This document shows, piece after piece, positions 32,096 to 43,169 of a stretch of DNA of 64,000 nt. Both the position numbers and the translations under genes were made by a program. The notes beneath the pieces were generated by a model, which worked only from the letters and a program-made list of their open reading frames with translations, made no database searches and was not told where the DNA came from. Origin of the DNA: Ischnura elegans (taxonomy: Eukaryota > Arthropoda > Insecta > Odonata > Coenagrionidae); the NCBI RefSeq assembly GCF_921293095.1, contig NC_060254.1, forward strand, positions 868,001 to 932,000, in the 5' to 3' direction. Within the stretch, counting starts at the first letter, position 1. Every line of letters starts with the position of its first letter.

Positions 32096-32276
32096 TGTCG
32101 TGTCTTTGAGGATTCACAGCTTTGAGGGGATAAATTACGAACTCCAGGGACAACGTGGTTCTGTTATCAGCACTTTTATTCTGACCGACTTCTCATACAA
32201 AACAATAGGCAAACACGCTCCGTAAAACAAAACAGCAACCTGTGCCGCCAACACAAAATGGCTTAGGGATACCACA
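32096..32276 (-). repeat. 3' LTR of the gag-only element
   Basis: 181 bp, TG...CA ends, matching 33616-33796 throughout its length. Confidence 0.92.
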
Positions 32277-32332
32277 AAACCCCTCACTTACATAATTATC
32301 CTTCTTTGGAACAATAAACAGCGGAAAACAAA

Positions 32333-33511
32333 TTACAGGACAAGAAGAAATATAACATCACTAATATTTCCCTCATGGCCTTCACATATTTGCATTTCAC
32401 TTTGAATACCCATAGACAATTTTGTAGCCTCAAACTCTACATCAACCTCGTCAGCACACACATTTTCCCAACACCTATCACCGTTACCAACACTGACTTC
32501 ACGAATCCTCTTACACTCTACATAGTGGGACAACACCTTCTTCGAGATGTAAACTTCATCTTGTAAGTGGCTCAAATCCTCGACTTCATCACTTTGCTGC
32601 AGCTCATCATCCACCACAGCTTTGGTCCTGGACACGGAACATGCCTTCTTAATGTGCCCCTGGCGGTGACACATATTACAAGTATAACTCTTGAACCGGT
32701 AGTTGAACGATTTTTGGCCCTCATCGCCACAGGCATAGCACCGCACGGACCCTCCATTGGCCCTTCCTCTAGATTGCTGCGATGGTTGAGAACTCCTCTC
32801 TCCTGGATCCCTAGGTTGTTGCGGTTCATATCCACCATGACCCCCGCGCTGACTAAAGCCGCCACGATTCTGCGCGCCACCTCGGCTGTAGAGCTGGGAA
32901 GCTCCACGCCCCCTCACAAAGGGAACACGCGCCCTGCTGGACGTCTTACACACTATGTCCGTAGCCCGGCTCTGCTTGGCTTCCTCAAAGCTCTCGAACA
33001 ATCTTTCTAGCTCCAAACACTTGGAAAGCGTAGTGATGTCGTCAGCCTTGGCCTTATCAAATTTTGCCTTTAACTTGGCACTTCTAACATTACGCGTAAA
33101 CGTGTCCACCAACACAGTTTCCAAATAAGCATTAGGGTAATCACATTTGCTGACAAGAACACACAGTGCATTTGCAAATTGAGTCACTGATTCACTCGGA
33201 TGCTGAACACGAATAGCCAGTTTGCGCCAATAGGACCTGGAAAGGGGCTGGGACTCATAATTTGCCCAGAAAATGTTGCACAGTTCATCAAAAGTCTTCT
33301 CTGCAGGCTTAATGGGCAAACAGGCTTGGTGCAGTACGGTATATACTTTGGGGCCACTGAAGTGAAGCAGCGCACTAATTTTGTCCCGTTGTTCAGTCAC
33401 ATTCATTAAGCTCAAATAAACATCCAATCGTTCCAACCACTCGTCGACAGTCTGCTCGTGGGGATTAAATTTCTCAAGATCGTCCGTCTTGAAATTGACC
33501 GCCATTGTCAC
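32333..33511 (-). CDS. gag of the gag-only LTR element (392 codons, intact)
   Basis: Starts MTMAVNFKTDDLEKFNPHEQ. A Ty3/gypsy-type gag domain follows (WLERLDVYLSLMNV, SYWRKLAIRVQHPSESVTQF, FTRNVRSAKLKAKFDKAKAD). An Arg/Gly-rich linker at about 200-260 (RGGAQNRGGFSQRGGHGGYE) precedes a degenerate CX2C (CYACGDEG) and a complete zinc knuckle CNMCHRQGHIKKAC (C-X2-C-X4-H-X4-C). The last 80 residues are acidic. The frame has no stop, unusual among the elements here. It encodes a particle and RNA-binding protein only. Confidence 0.88.
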   Translation of the reverse strand: MTMAVNFKTDDLEKFNPHEQTVDEWLERLDVYLSLMNVTEQRDKISALLHFSGPKVYTVLHQACLPIKPAEKTFDELCNIFWANYESQPLSRSYWRKLAIRVQHPSESVTQFANALCVLVSKCDYPNAYLETVLVDTFTRNVRSAKLKAKFDKAKADDITTLSKCLELERLFESFEEAKQSRATDIVCKTSSRARVPFVRGRGASQLYSRGGAQNRGGFSQRGGHGGYEPQQPRDPGERSSQPSQQSRGRANGGSVRCYACGDEGQKSFNYRFKSYTCNMCHRQGHIKKACSVSRTKAVVDDELQQSDEVEDLSHLQDEVYISKKVLSHYVECKRIREVSVGNGDRCWENVCADEVDVEFEATKLSMGIQSEMQICEGHEGNISDVIFLLVL

Positions 33512-33615
33512 ACACGTGTTTTTTCACAGTTGACGCATAAAATATCAAACAATTAGGTAACTAACAATGTCCCAAATCTAACAATACACTCATGTTCGAT
33601 TAATCTCGTCGCCAA

Positions 33616-33796
33616 TGTCGTGTCTTCGAGGATTCACAGCTTTGAGGGGATAAATTACGAACTTCACGGACAACGTGGTTCTGTTATCAGCACTTTTATT
33701 CTGACCGACTTCTCATACAAAACAATAGACAAACACGCTCCGTAAAACAAAACAGCAACCTGTGCCGCCAACACATAATGGCTTAGGGATACCACA
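33616..33796 (-). repeat. 5' LTR of the gag-only element
   Basis: 181-bp partner of 32096-32276. TTGGCGACGAG follows on the minus strand, consistent with a primer-binding site. Confidence 0.92.
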
Positions 33797-34599
33797 CTGC
33801 TGATGACATTTTCTTTGTTATAATATCAAAATGCCTTAAACATGATACAGCTAGTGCTCATCTTTATCAGCGACTCTTGATTACTTTATTAAATCCCACT
33901 TCCACATAACACCCAAATATGTGTAGTACCTACTACTTCTCTAATGGTGCTGCAGCCCTGTATAAGAATTGCAAGAATTTTGCCTATGAAACTCTGATCA
34001 GGCTGACTATTATGTAACTCGAGCAAAAATTCTGTAATTTGGTAATTTTTGTTCTCTTTTAATGTGCAATAAATACATGAAATTTTATGAAAATCTGAGA
34101 GCTCATTTCTGGTATCTAGTGTTGCCTCACAATAGTGAGTTTTACTGGGAACCGCATTATGCCCACTTAGAAAAAGAATTACTACAAACATTTTCAGTTC
34201 CTCAGGTTGAAAATTGGTTTTTGCTGTGTCGATTTGAAATGGAAGAACACCAACACAACATGGATCTGCCACCAGTGGTGGCATGTCACTATAGTTAAGT
34301 AAAGACGTAAACAGTCAAAGAACTCTTTTATCAATTTTGGAGCCTCAAAATTTCTAATATTTAGGTACATTCATAGCAGAAAAATATATATAAAAAAGAA
34401 GAGGTAACTTGAAATAAAAAAATCACTAATATTTCACTTGTTAAAAAAAGGTAAGGAAAGCGGGTTCTGGCACTGCTAATTTTGAATTGAAACCACTGTC
34501 TGCCTCTTAAAACCATTTACTTCTCAAAGAAATAAGGAACTATAGTAAGGATATTAGCCCAAACAAAAAGGTTATTCCACAAAAAAGGAGTCTTTTTAA
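33797..34599. other. Intronic stretch, nothing recognised
   Basis: Short frames on both strands without motifs. Confidence 0.4.
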
Positions 34600-35040
34600 C
34601 ATCTGGGAGTACAGGTAATGGATGAAGTAAGGAAGCATTTCATTAGACCTTTCATTTGGAGAACACTTTTTTATGGTAGTGAGGCATTATGATACGGAGA
34701 AACCAAGGTTGAAAGCCTTAAAAATGTGGCTTTACAGAAGAATGATGAAGATCAGCTAAATAAATCATGTGAGTAATGCAGAGGAGTGGGAGAGAAGACT
34801 TCTGAAAACTTAGGTAGAAGGTGTGACATTTCATAAGCCACATCATGAGAGACAATGGCCTCATGAAAATTATTGTTAAAGGACAGATTGAAAGAAGGAA
34901 TGGCAGAGTTAGTCCTCATATGAGATTCACAGAGCAGGGGATGAAGGATGCAATGCAGAGCAATAACATAGGTGTTAAAAGATAAACTGAATGGAGTGGA
35001 GAGCCTATGCTTCAAACCTATCTTTCAATGGATGGCTGTT
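34600..35040 (+). pseudogene. LINE C-terminal fragment (same type as the nested LINE)
   Basis: Plus-strand frames give FIWRTLFYGSEA, then KPRLKALKMWLYRRMMKIS, NHVSNAEE, and later KIIVKGQIERRNGR and WRAYASNLSF. This is the pattern after the RT in a common arthropod LINE type (LYGSE.W....K+E.FEMW.YRR+.RI.W...V.N). Several frameshifts and stops. Both ends are truncated. Confidence 0.65.
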
Positions 35041-36605
35041 GCTGATGATCACTAAAAGGTATATTTTCAACATTAAAATACTAAATTCTACCCAGAAAGC
35101 AAGCAGGTTCAGAAGAAATAGCCACAGCAGCAAGGACTTTAGTAGCTGTGAACCCCATCTTGAGCAATGATTGGGCTTCATGAGAATAGGGGAATTGGCC
35201 TGCTATTATTGGGTAAAGTGCTAAGAGAGAAATATATATTTTGTCTTATATATTTTCTTGATAAAAAGGACAGAAAATAAGGCACAGGGAATATGTAGAT
35301 CAGGATTACAGTACTTTTGAAAGTAGAAATTATGTCAAACCAGTCGTCACCGTTTACACAACACCTATGCTTATAATTTCAAGTTTTACACATGGGTGAA
35401 TAAGTAACTTTTAATTGAAGTTTAGGGTAAAGGTCGTCATGTTGATACAACACCCAAATTTAAGGAAATATATTTGTGATTTTAACTAGGATAGAAGCTT
35501 GCGAAGTAAATAGATCAAATCAATATGACAGTATCTGACCATGTGGAATGAGATTGAAATTCTATAATATACGTTGCAAAGTAATTTCATGAATGATTTA
35601 AATGTAGTGGTGTTATCACAGCAATAATAGGGCTATTTATGTTTAGAAACCTGTCATGTCTCATCTATAATATATACAACCCGATGCGTGTCTATTATAT
35701 GTACAGTCCGATACGTGACATATACCTCACTCATTGACCACTGACTCACGTATACAAATTCCGGACGACTTCTAGAACAGCTAGAGTGCTGAAATGTGGC
35801 ATGCCTGTAGTGAACTGGAAATGATTTGGAGGAAAAATCCTAAAACTTGAAATAGTCGATTAGTTTTTGAGCTATATCGACTTGAATTAACACGGGAGCC
35901 TAATGGGACTAAAATGTTTTTCCTTTTATTGCATATTTGTAAATGTCTCAGGAAGATGAAATTCCTGTGATGAAAACTAGATTTTTGGGTTGATTTTTTG
36001 GTGTGATTGTCATTGCCATATTGTGATTAAGCCTTTTATTTTTTAAAATTTACAATGCTTTTCTTACGGGTCTATCTTTGAATTGTTTTGACCAACTTCC
36101 AATAACAGTAGGACAATTTACTTGAATCTCAAGATACTAGATTTTTTGACTATCTTGGAATATTCGTAAGTTGAAAGAATTCCGAGGAATAAATGATTTT
36201 CGATTTTCCATCGTCAAGATGACAAATATTCAATTTTGGATTTCGGCCTTGAGTCTTTGCCATATGAATATTTGGGATCTCTGTGAAAAAAAGCTAACTT
36301 AATCAGCTAAAAGTAATAAATGAATATCTAAACGCTACCTGTCTACACATATCAAACCCCAGATGAATTTTTGCTCAAACTCCACTCAGCTCCAGTTCGA
36401 TTGGTTCTTTCAATATGTGGTGGAACTGTAGAACTATGGAACTAGTCTCCCCTGCATAAATACAGAGCACAAATTCCAATAAAAAGGGAAAAAAATATTC
36501 TTCTGAGTGTATAAAATTGTAGCAGGAAGATCTCAAATGCATTAGATGGAGCAGGTAAGGAAGAATATAATTACATAGTTGTTTCAGGAGTGACTTTATG
36601 GAATC
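35041..36605. other. Intronic stretch, nothing recognised
   Basis: AT-rich. A pair of imperfect repeats (ATATATACAACCCGATGCGTG, 35665; ATATGTACAGTCCGATACGTG, 35697) was seen. No gene. Confidence 0.4.
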
Positions 36606-36765
36606 TGTGGAAGGTTAAACGGGATTTCCACCCGGTCAGGTTCTCCAACTCCATCTCGGCCGACAATTCAATGGGCGAGTTGTCCATCGTCTTCAGGGTA
36701 TGAAACGTCGACCGAGATGGAGTTGGAGAACCTGACCCGGTGGAAATCCCATGTAACCTTCCACA
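36606..36765. repeat. Large hairpin, 59-nt arms, Penelope-end-like
   Basis: The arm 36606-36664 (TGTGGAAGGTTAAACGGGAT...) is nearly the full reverse complement of 36707-36765, with a 42-nt loop. On the minus strand the loop reads CTGAAGACGATGG...CCCATTGAA, like the hammerhead-type core seen at Penelope-like element ends, with the conserved GAAA changed to GAAT. Probably a Penelope remnant with inverted ends. Confidence 0.6.
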
Positions 36766-37499
36766 ATTCTATACGCCGGGAAAGCCTACGATCATTTATG
36801 GAATCTACTTGGCATAATGAAAAGTAAAGAAAACTTTGTAATTCCACATAAATATTTGTTTTTCACAAAAACTGTCAGCATTTCATTGTAAGATCCATAG
36901 AGTAGGTAATATCGATTCCAATGTTTAATTCAAAAATTTTTAAGGAGCCTTAGAGCAATTTCAAATTTTAAGAAGTGTCAAAAATAGGGAACATATTGTA
37001 AACAAAATTTTGTATCCATCCCACTCCCCCATCTAGACCTTCCTTTCTTACACACTAAAAAGAAAACGAACCCTTTTCCCACCTTGCCTCCCCTACTACC
37101 TCAGATGACTATGCTTTTACGGTTGCACTGCTATTTCCCTCTTCCCTTTCATCCGACCCATGTGCTGCTAAACTTCCCCCCCCCTCTTTTGGAGACAATG
37201 TAAGTACGGAAATCCCAAATCCTCTCAAATGTGCTCTTACACCCATTCCCCACCACTATGGTCAAACTCCGCCCCTGGGAATTTCACCCCTTGCCCCTCT
37301 CCTCAGGCCGTTGTTTTTTTGAGATTTGAAGAAAATAATCTTGTGTGTGACTGTTTATTCTCTGTCTTCTGTGTATCTGTACCAGATGATTACGTGCTGC
37401 ATCAAAACCTAAGTCGTACATTAAATATTTACGTGGAATAACAAAGTTTTCTTTACTTTGCATTATGCGAAGAAGAATGTGAAAGAGAAGAAAACTGTG

Positions 37500-37865
37500 A
37501 GTATGAAAATTGCCTGAGCCTTGCTGAGGAGAATTGAGAGGAGACCTGTGTAAACCAATCTAAGGATTATTTACCAGTGATGGCAAAGTACATGAATAAG
37601 TTTCCATTACTAGGGGAAGTTCCTAAGGATTGGGAAGAAGCAATAATTGTCCTGCTGCACATCAATGGTGACAAACATGACCCTACAAACTATAGAGGAA
37701 CATATCTCTTTTAAATACCGCTTACAATTTTTTTTCTTAAAAAATTGTGCTAAATAGATTATAAGTGTATACAAATGAGATTGTAGAAGAACACCAAGCA
37801 GGATTCATAAAAGGCAGATCCACTACTCACCAAATATTTATACTTAAACAGCCTGTTATAAAATA
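37500..37865 (+). pseudogene. Nested LINE, RT N-terminal segment (part 1 of 4)
   Basis: Frames encode EVPKDWEEAIIVLLHINGDK, DPTNYRGTYLF and, after a shift in a T/A run, VEEHQAGFIKGRSTTHQIFI, the fingers of a LINE RT (W..A.++P..K.GDK.DP.NYRGI.LL ... Q.GF..GRST..Q). It breaks at 37865 where a Tigger element begins. The frame resumes at 43126. Protein order across the breaks shows one LINE copy. Confidence 0.75.
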
Positions 37866-37985
37866 CAGTGAAGCCTGCCTTTAGCAGAAACCTGTCTTAC
37901 CTGGAAATATTGTTGGTCCTGGTGGTCGCAGTACAGTTTTACGTGCATTGGTGCCCTCTGTTAAACGGAAACTGTCAAACATGGA

Positions 37986-38214
37986 TGTTAATAGTGTGTC
38001 CAAGATCGAATAACTGATGTTTGCTTCTGCTAGGAGAGCAGTAATTTTTCTTTTGTTTTGTAAAAACGTGCGTCCTTTGTTTTGTAAGTATGACGCAGTA
38101 GTCTTCTTCCTGTTGTGAGGAGAGCATGTAGTTATGGTGTGCTAAGTCATAATAAAGGTGTGTACAAGTACTAGTTGGATGTAGTCATTGTGTAAGAACA
38201 GAAGATAATCAACA
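37986..38214 (+). repeat. 5' LTR of the copia element, with primer-binding site
   Basis: TGTTAATAGTGTGTCC starts and GATAATCAACA ends this 229-bp LTR; an AATAAAGG lies inside. GGTTACGGATCCAG follows directly at 38215, resembling the initiator-tRNA-Met primer-binding site of copia elements. The 3' LTR is missing, so borders rest on these features alone. Confidence 0.55.
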
Positions 38215-38290
38215 GGTTACGGATCCAGTAGCGCTGTCGTTGGAGTGGACATGTTTTTTGGAGTGAATCGTCTGTTCGCTGAAGTCAACA

Positions 38291-38938
38291 ATGGCTACTC
38301 AGCACCACGAGATAGATTGGAGACGCACACCCATAGTTTTATCGGGAGAAGAAACTTACTTCGAATGGTCTATATGTACGCAAGCGGATTTAATGGCCAA
38401 GAATTGTTGGAATGCAATTGATCCTGGCTTTGGCAATGTGGAGGAGGTAAATGCTGATCAAGTGCATATAAACAGAAAGGCTCATTCCCATATCTTTTCG
38501 GTAGTTAGTGATGATATTTTGGAGGATATCGGAAGTATTGATAATGCACAGGAGATATGGGCTACTTTGGAGGAGATCTATACTTCGTTTACCACACTGC
38601 ACTCCGTCATCATTCTGAAAGAAATGGTAAGCTTCGTAAAAACTGACGACATGACGATGACTCAGTATTTTGCAAAATTCAGAGTGCTAACAGAAAACTG
38701 ACCAAAGGAGGAATACATTTTGACGATGCTGCCATTGCAATGTTCATTTTGGCAGGACTTCCTCTAAACAAATATGAGGGACTTGTTAGGTCGGTGGAGA
38801 ATCAAAACGTAACAACTAGACAAGTGAAGAAGTTACTTCTTATAGAAGAAAAGAGACAGAAAAGGAATGATGAATTAAAGTTGAAAGAAGATGAAGTGAA
38901 GGCATTGGCTGTTATGAGGAACTAGAATGTCAGAGTTG
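38291..38938 (+). pseudogene. copia gag-like region
   Basis: MATQHHEIDWRRTPIVLSGE, then YFEWSICTQADLMAKNCWNA and EIWATLEEIYTSF, the UBN2/gag-like domain of Ty1/copia elements. A TGA at 38701 and a frameshift near 38720 interrupt it; it continues as ILAGLPLNKYEGLVRSVENQ and a Lys/Glu-rich helix. Gag would assemble the particle. Confidence 0.8.
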
Positions 38939-39640
38939 CTAAATGGAAAGGGCTAACAGAAAAAAGTGATGACATGAAGAGTGGAATAACAAGAAATCAG
39001 GATCATCGCTTGAAGGTACACCACAACCACATTCAAAGACATTACAAGTGTTACACATGTGGAAAGTTTAGGCACATTTCCCACAATTGTACTGAACTTA
39101 AGGAGTATTGTCAATCAAGGCAGGTCAGAAACAGAGGTGAAGTTAAGACAGCAGTGAGTGAACTAGCCGAGAAAGTAGAGTGTGTTAAAGCATACTGTTC
39201 AGTAGGGAAAGCCATGTTGAAACAAAAGGAGTGGTACCTGGATTCCTGTTCTTCAGACCACATGAGCCCTATCAAAGAAGATTTTGTTGAGCTACAGGAG
39301 GATGTCTCCAGAACCATACGAATGGGAAATGAAGATGCAGCCATCATTGCAGGTAGGGGAATAGCATCAATTAAGACATCCATGGAAGATGGAGGAATGA
39401 CAGTGACCCTATCTGAGACATTGTATGTTCCTCAACTAGAGTGTGGGCTGATGTCAGTGTCAAAATTAACTGACAAGGGTTTGGACGTTGTCTTCTCCGG
39501 GGAGAAGAGAGTCATTCTCGATAATGGTAAATTAATCTTTAACGCCAGGAAAAGAGAGAGGGTATACGTTGTCAACACCTTGGGGAGTGAATGGACAAGG
39601 GAGAGCTGCGACAACAGTAATAAGATTATAACTGGCTAAT
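38939..39640 (+). pseudogene. copia zinc knuckle and protease
   Basis: CYTCGKFRHISHNC (C-X2-C-X4-H-X4-C) at about 39049 is the nucleocapsid knuckle. WYLDSCSSDHMSPIKEDF is the copia protease active site region, with DSC in place of the usual DSG, which would abolish or impair the site unless Cys is tolerated. LYVPQLECGLMSVSKLTDKG is the conserved segment downstream. A stop at 39640 and a shift lead to integrase. Confidence 0.85.
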
Positions 39641-40855
39641 AAGAGTAAAGCGGTGGTAGGAGTAGCAAGAAGAGCAGTTGGTGACGTCAAGACGTGGCAT
39701 CGGCGGTTTGGACATTTACATCGTGAGTCCTTGGTGAGCGTACGGTTCTTGAAAGACCTTAAGGGAGAGAAGGATTTAGGTGACTGTTCAGTTTGTAAGG
39801 AAGGCAAGTTGTGTAAATTTAGTTTTCCCAGGAGCCGTGTGGAGAAGTCTGAGCATCTGTTGGAGTTAATTCACAGTGACTTAATGGGCAAACTAACACC
39901 AGCTTCTATTGGAGGGTCTCAATATGTGATGACATTGATTGATGATTTTTCGAGGTATGTGACAGTTAAGTGTTTGAAAAATAAAAATGACGTACATGGA
40001 GAATTCCTTAAATTTCAAGCGTTGGTAGAAAAACAACATGGAAGGAAGATACTCAAGTTCCAATCTGACAATGGAGGGGAATACACTAGCAAAGAGTTTG
40101 AGAACCACTTGGAGCAAGAAGGCATATTTCATCGAAAAACTGTTCCAGGGTGACCACAAAAAAATGGAGTTGCTGAGAGACAAAATCGAACCTTGACTGA
40201 AATGGTGAGGTGCATGATGATGGAATCAGGATTACCGAAAAACTTCTGGGCTGAAGCCATGGTGACTGCAGCATTCATCAGAAATCGGTGTCCATGTGCT
40301 GCAATTCAACATAAATTTCCACTGGAATTATGGACTGGTCGAGAAATTACTCATGATGAAGTTAACAGAATCAAGGTGTTTGGATGCAAGGCATGGGCAA
40401 AGGGTTCAGAAGGAAACAAGCTAGACACTAAAGCAGAAGAATGCATCATGATTGGATATGAGGAGAGTACCAAGGATGGTTACAGACTTTGGAGACTGGA
40501 GAGATGCAGTATCATCATAAATGTTATGTTTCAGGAAGAATGTTTTCCATTCAAAGAAAAAGTGGGATGGGAGAGGGAGAAATTTTTCTCTATTTCAGAT
40601 GGAGCTGTCACTCCGGTTCCAGCCTGCACCATGATTAATGATGAGGATGGAGACAACCCCATTGGTGAGCTATTGGGAATGGGCATAACTCCAGGGGAAG
40701 TAATGGAAGGAGAGCCAGATGGTGACCAGGCAGAGCCAGTGGAAAATCAGCTCAAAGAACAGCCTGAACGAGGTGGAGTGGAACCACACCAGCAGTCAGC
40801 ACAGGAGGAGCCAAGAAGAACCCAAAGGCAGAGGAAAGAGAAGACATGTGGGTAA
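39641..40855 (+). pseudogene. copia integrase
   Basis: WHRRFGHLHRESL and CSVCKEGK form the HHCC domain. The catalytic core has LIHSDLMGKL, LKFQSDNGGEYTSKEFENHL and NGVAERQNRTL, giving Asp, Asp and Glu. KVFGCKAWAKG and KAEECIMIGYEESTKDGYRL follow. A TGA at 40153 lies just before the catalytic Glu. The tail 40640-40855 is acidic. In copia, integrase normally precedes RT, as here. Confidence 0.9.
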
Positions 40856-41130
40856 TGTAATGCAGCTGAAGCAGAGACTGATGTGACAAAAGTAGAAATC
40901 AAGGAGCCTGAAACACCAATTGAGGCAATTAGTGGTAACTATTCCTGTAGATGGAAGGAGGCCATGGACATGGAAATAGGAAACATGATTACTAATGATG
41001 TGTGGGATATTGTGAAGAGACCACATGATCAACGAGTCATTGGGTCAAAATGGGTGTTTAAACTCAAGTATGATGAGCATGGGAATGTAGAAAATTTTAA
41101 GGCTAGACTTGTTGCACAAATCAATTCCCA
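40856..41130 (+). pseudogene. copia RT, first segment only (truncated)
   Basis: WKEAMDMEIGNMITNDVWDI, VIGSKWVFKLKYDEHG and FKARLVAQ are the start of the copia RT_2 domain. The sequence leaves the family just after LVAQ (about 41130), so the rest of RT, RNase H and the 3' LTR are missing. Tigger sequence follows. Confidence 0.85.
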
Positions 41131-41499
41131 GGCACATGTACATGGGTTCAGCTGAATTGCAAAAAACAATGCATGGACAATTTTTACCGTAAGGGAATAA
41201 AATCCTAAAATGTTTTGTTAAGCCCTATCCCATGAAAAAAAACCTTCAGAATGGAACCAGCCAAAGGCGTTATCAGTTCACTATGGTCTACGTCATAATT
41301 GACTCATATCACGTTGTGTGAGGGAAGTTTAAATGTGGAAAGATGCAAGTTTACGAAGCAATTAAGAAGAAGGACAAAATTAAAGAAGGCTGAAAGAGAT
41401 AGGTCATATGAAACATATTTCTTCATATCCCATACCACAACAGTTTGCAAAACGACACATTTTAAAATAATTGTTGTTTCTGTCAATTATTTTAGGCCT

Positions 41500-41925
41500 T
41501 AGTTCACATTCAAAGAGGAAAACACCTCTATGCAAATATGAAGAAGTAAACAAATTAGTTTGGGAACGGTTTGTGCGAGCAAGATTGAGGAATATTCCAT
41601 TGTCAGGTCCCATGGTACAAGAAAAGGCAAAGGAGTTTGCAGTTTCTTAATGAAAATTAGATTTGAAGGCCTCAAACGAATGGATAGCTAGAGAGCTTCA
41701 GAGCAAGACACAATGTTGGTTGGAGCAGTGTTGTTGGCAAGTCAAACGACTTGGAAACTGTAGAGGAGTAGAAATGGATGGTTCAAATAGAAATTGAAGA
41801 CTATCAACTATGAACCATGTGATATTTACAACTGGGATGAAACCAGGATGCTTTTTAAGGCTCTGCCATCTAAAAAATTGTGTAATGTAATGACTAAATA
41901 TGTGATTTTACCTGTTACAGATTGG
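41500..41925 (+). pseudogene. Tigger transposase, CENP-B-type HTH and start of DDE core
   Basis: KYEEVNKLVWERFVRARLRN, IPLSGPMVQEKAKEF, then after two stops KASNEWIAREL, match the second CENP-B-type helix-turn-helix of Tigger (V..W....R...PLSG..+Q.KA..FA...FKAS.GW). At 41830 IYNWDETRMLFKALPSKKL carries the first catalytic Asp. ATTATTTTAG at about 41495 may be an acceptor. The enzyme is dead. Confidence 0.75.
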
Positions 41926-42374
41926 TCCATAAGCCTAGCTAAAATAACTTGAGGTGGATGTGTAACATGTTACTGTCTCAAATCCAAGGAAATATTGTAA
42001 TACCAGCTTATCTGCAATGTTGTTATGTTTTTTTAGTGCCTAACCTAGGCGATCATTAATGGTTATATTATGTTAATTATGGTGAATTTACTGCAATAAT
42101 AAAGTACTTACAAACATCATTTACTAAGTAGGAACTTTTATTTGCATTTACCTTTCTGATACTCTATATCGCAAAGTGCTACTTGGGGTATGGGGTGCCA
42201 ACCAGAGGGCATTTTAACGTATTTATTATTTAAATTGATGGTGAATTAAAATTTTTGGTTCGCATCTAATTTTCCAAAAAATCATTATTTTTGCATTGAT
42301 GGGCATAGCTAGGATTGAAGGAGGCATTACAATACTAGTAAAAAGGAATTATTATATGTATAAATATTAATATA

Positions 42375-42550
42375 TTAGTAGCGGAGCATTGTGGCTAGCC
42401 AAAATGTGGCCATAGTGTGGCTATCCACACTAAAGCCACATTATGGCTAGCCACAGTGTGGCCGGGGGTCAAAACCATTATGGCGCCATAATGGCAACCC
42501 ACTATGGCCATAATGCCTTGCCACAGTATGGCCACATTGTGGCCATAATT
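42375..42550. repeat. Palindromic TGGCC/TGGCTAGCCA repeat block within Tigger
   Basis: Repeats of TGTGGCTAGCC, ATGGCCATAATG and their complements fill this block (for example ATTATGGCGCCATAAT). It interrupts the Tigger transposase between the first catalytic motif and KGRKVILFLDN, and probably is a separate foldback-like insertion. Confidence 0.6.
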
Positions 42551-42800
42551 GTTGTGTTGACTGGGCAGCTTCAATCATGGAAGAGTGGCTTGAAAGTTTC
42601 AATGCCGAAATTAAGAGGAAAGGTAGGAAAGTCATACTTTTCCTTGATAATGAAACTTTTCACGCTAAAATTTGCCTTGTGAATGTGGAGCTAACCTAGT
42701 TTCCAGCAAACATATCTAGCATCACTCCACCAATGGATTAGGAACTAATTAGATCACTGAAGACACAATATGGGAAGTACATGATGGGGCTACTGGCAAC
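42543..42800 (+). pseudogene. Tigger transposase, end of DDE core
   Basis: ASIMEEWLESFNAEIKRKGR, KVILFLDNETFHAKI with the second catalytic Asp, and ITPPMD followed by ELIRSLKTQYGKYM with the third, match Tigger (AWM...F..WL...... K+LL+DN..H ... PMDQG+I...K..Y). A TAG and TAG interrupt it. Confidence 0.75.
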
Positions 42801-43123
42801 GTAGATAATTGCATTATGTACAGGAAAAACAGAAAAAAATGACAGATTACATGTATGCTTATTTTATAGATCGCTCTTTATGTTAATTACTTCATATAAA
42901 CAAGTTTAACCACAAGGTGATGCTTTCTTTTATGATTTCATAATAATTTCGTCTACATGTGGAATTTGAGTCAAACCAACCTATCAGGTGACGCATGTAA
43001 TAGACGTGATATGACTTTCATGGATTGTCATTTCTGCATTGTCAGACCTTGAGTTGAGCGGATTATGTACTGTCCAATCTGGAAAATAAATGATGGGTCC
43101 GAGAGATCCTGCTAAAGAGGAGG

Positions 43124-43169
43124 TACTAAGAGTTTAAGAAACACTTCTTTGGCATATTTGTCGATTTAA
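43124..43169 (+). pseudogene. Nested LINE, RT segment (part 2 of 4)
   Basis: The frame FKKHFFGIFVDL leads into the RT catalytic motif and breaks at TTAA (43166-43169), where element A begins. The next codons, SKAYDN, resume at 44579. Confidence 0.75.

Larger units (their letters stand above)
32096..33796 (-). mobile_element. Gag-only LTR retrotransposon, 1.7 kb
   Basis: Two 181-bp LTRs (32096-32276, 33616-33796) begin TGTCGTGTCTT and end ATACCACA and differ at about five positions by eye. On the minus strand the 5' LTR is followed directly by TGGCGACGAGATTAATCG, a primer-binding-site-like sequence shared with the Gmr1-type element, then gag, then a short AGTGAGGGGTTT polypurine tract and the 3' LTR. 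There is no pol. Flanks CTGTG and CTGCT are at best a mutated target duplication. It lies inside the LRRC51 intron, antisense to the gene. It would need pol in trans. Confidence 0.9.
37866..43123 (+). mobile_element. Tigger (pogo) transposon inserted in the LINE and itself carrying a copia element
   Basis: The left end CAGTGAAGCCTGCCTTTAGC at 37866 is preceded by TA. Near the right end, CCTGCTAAAGAGGAGG (to about 43123) is a damaged inverse, followed by TA at 43124-43125. LINE codons resume right after. Inside are transposase pieces at 41500-41920 and 42543-42800 and, from 37986 to about 41130, a truncated copia element. The right border is less certain than the left. Confidence 0.7.

Noticed and set aside
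32567-33010. 147-codon plus-strand frame
   Set aside because: Antisense shadow of the gag-only element's gag; its composition follows from the gag codons.
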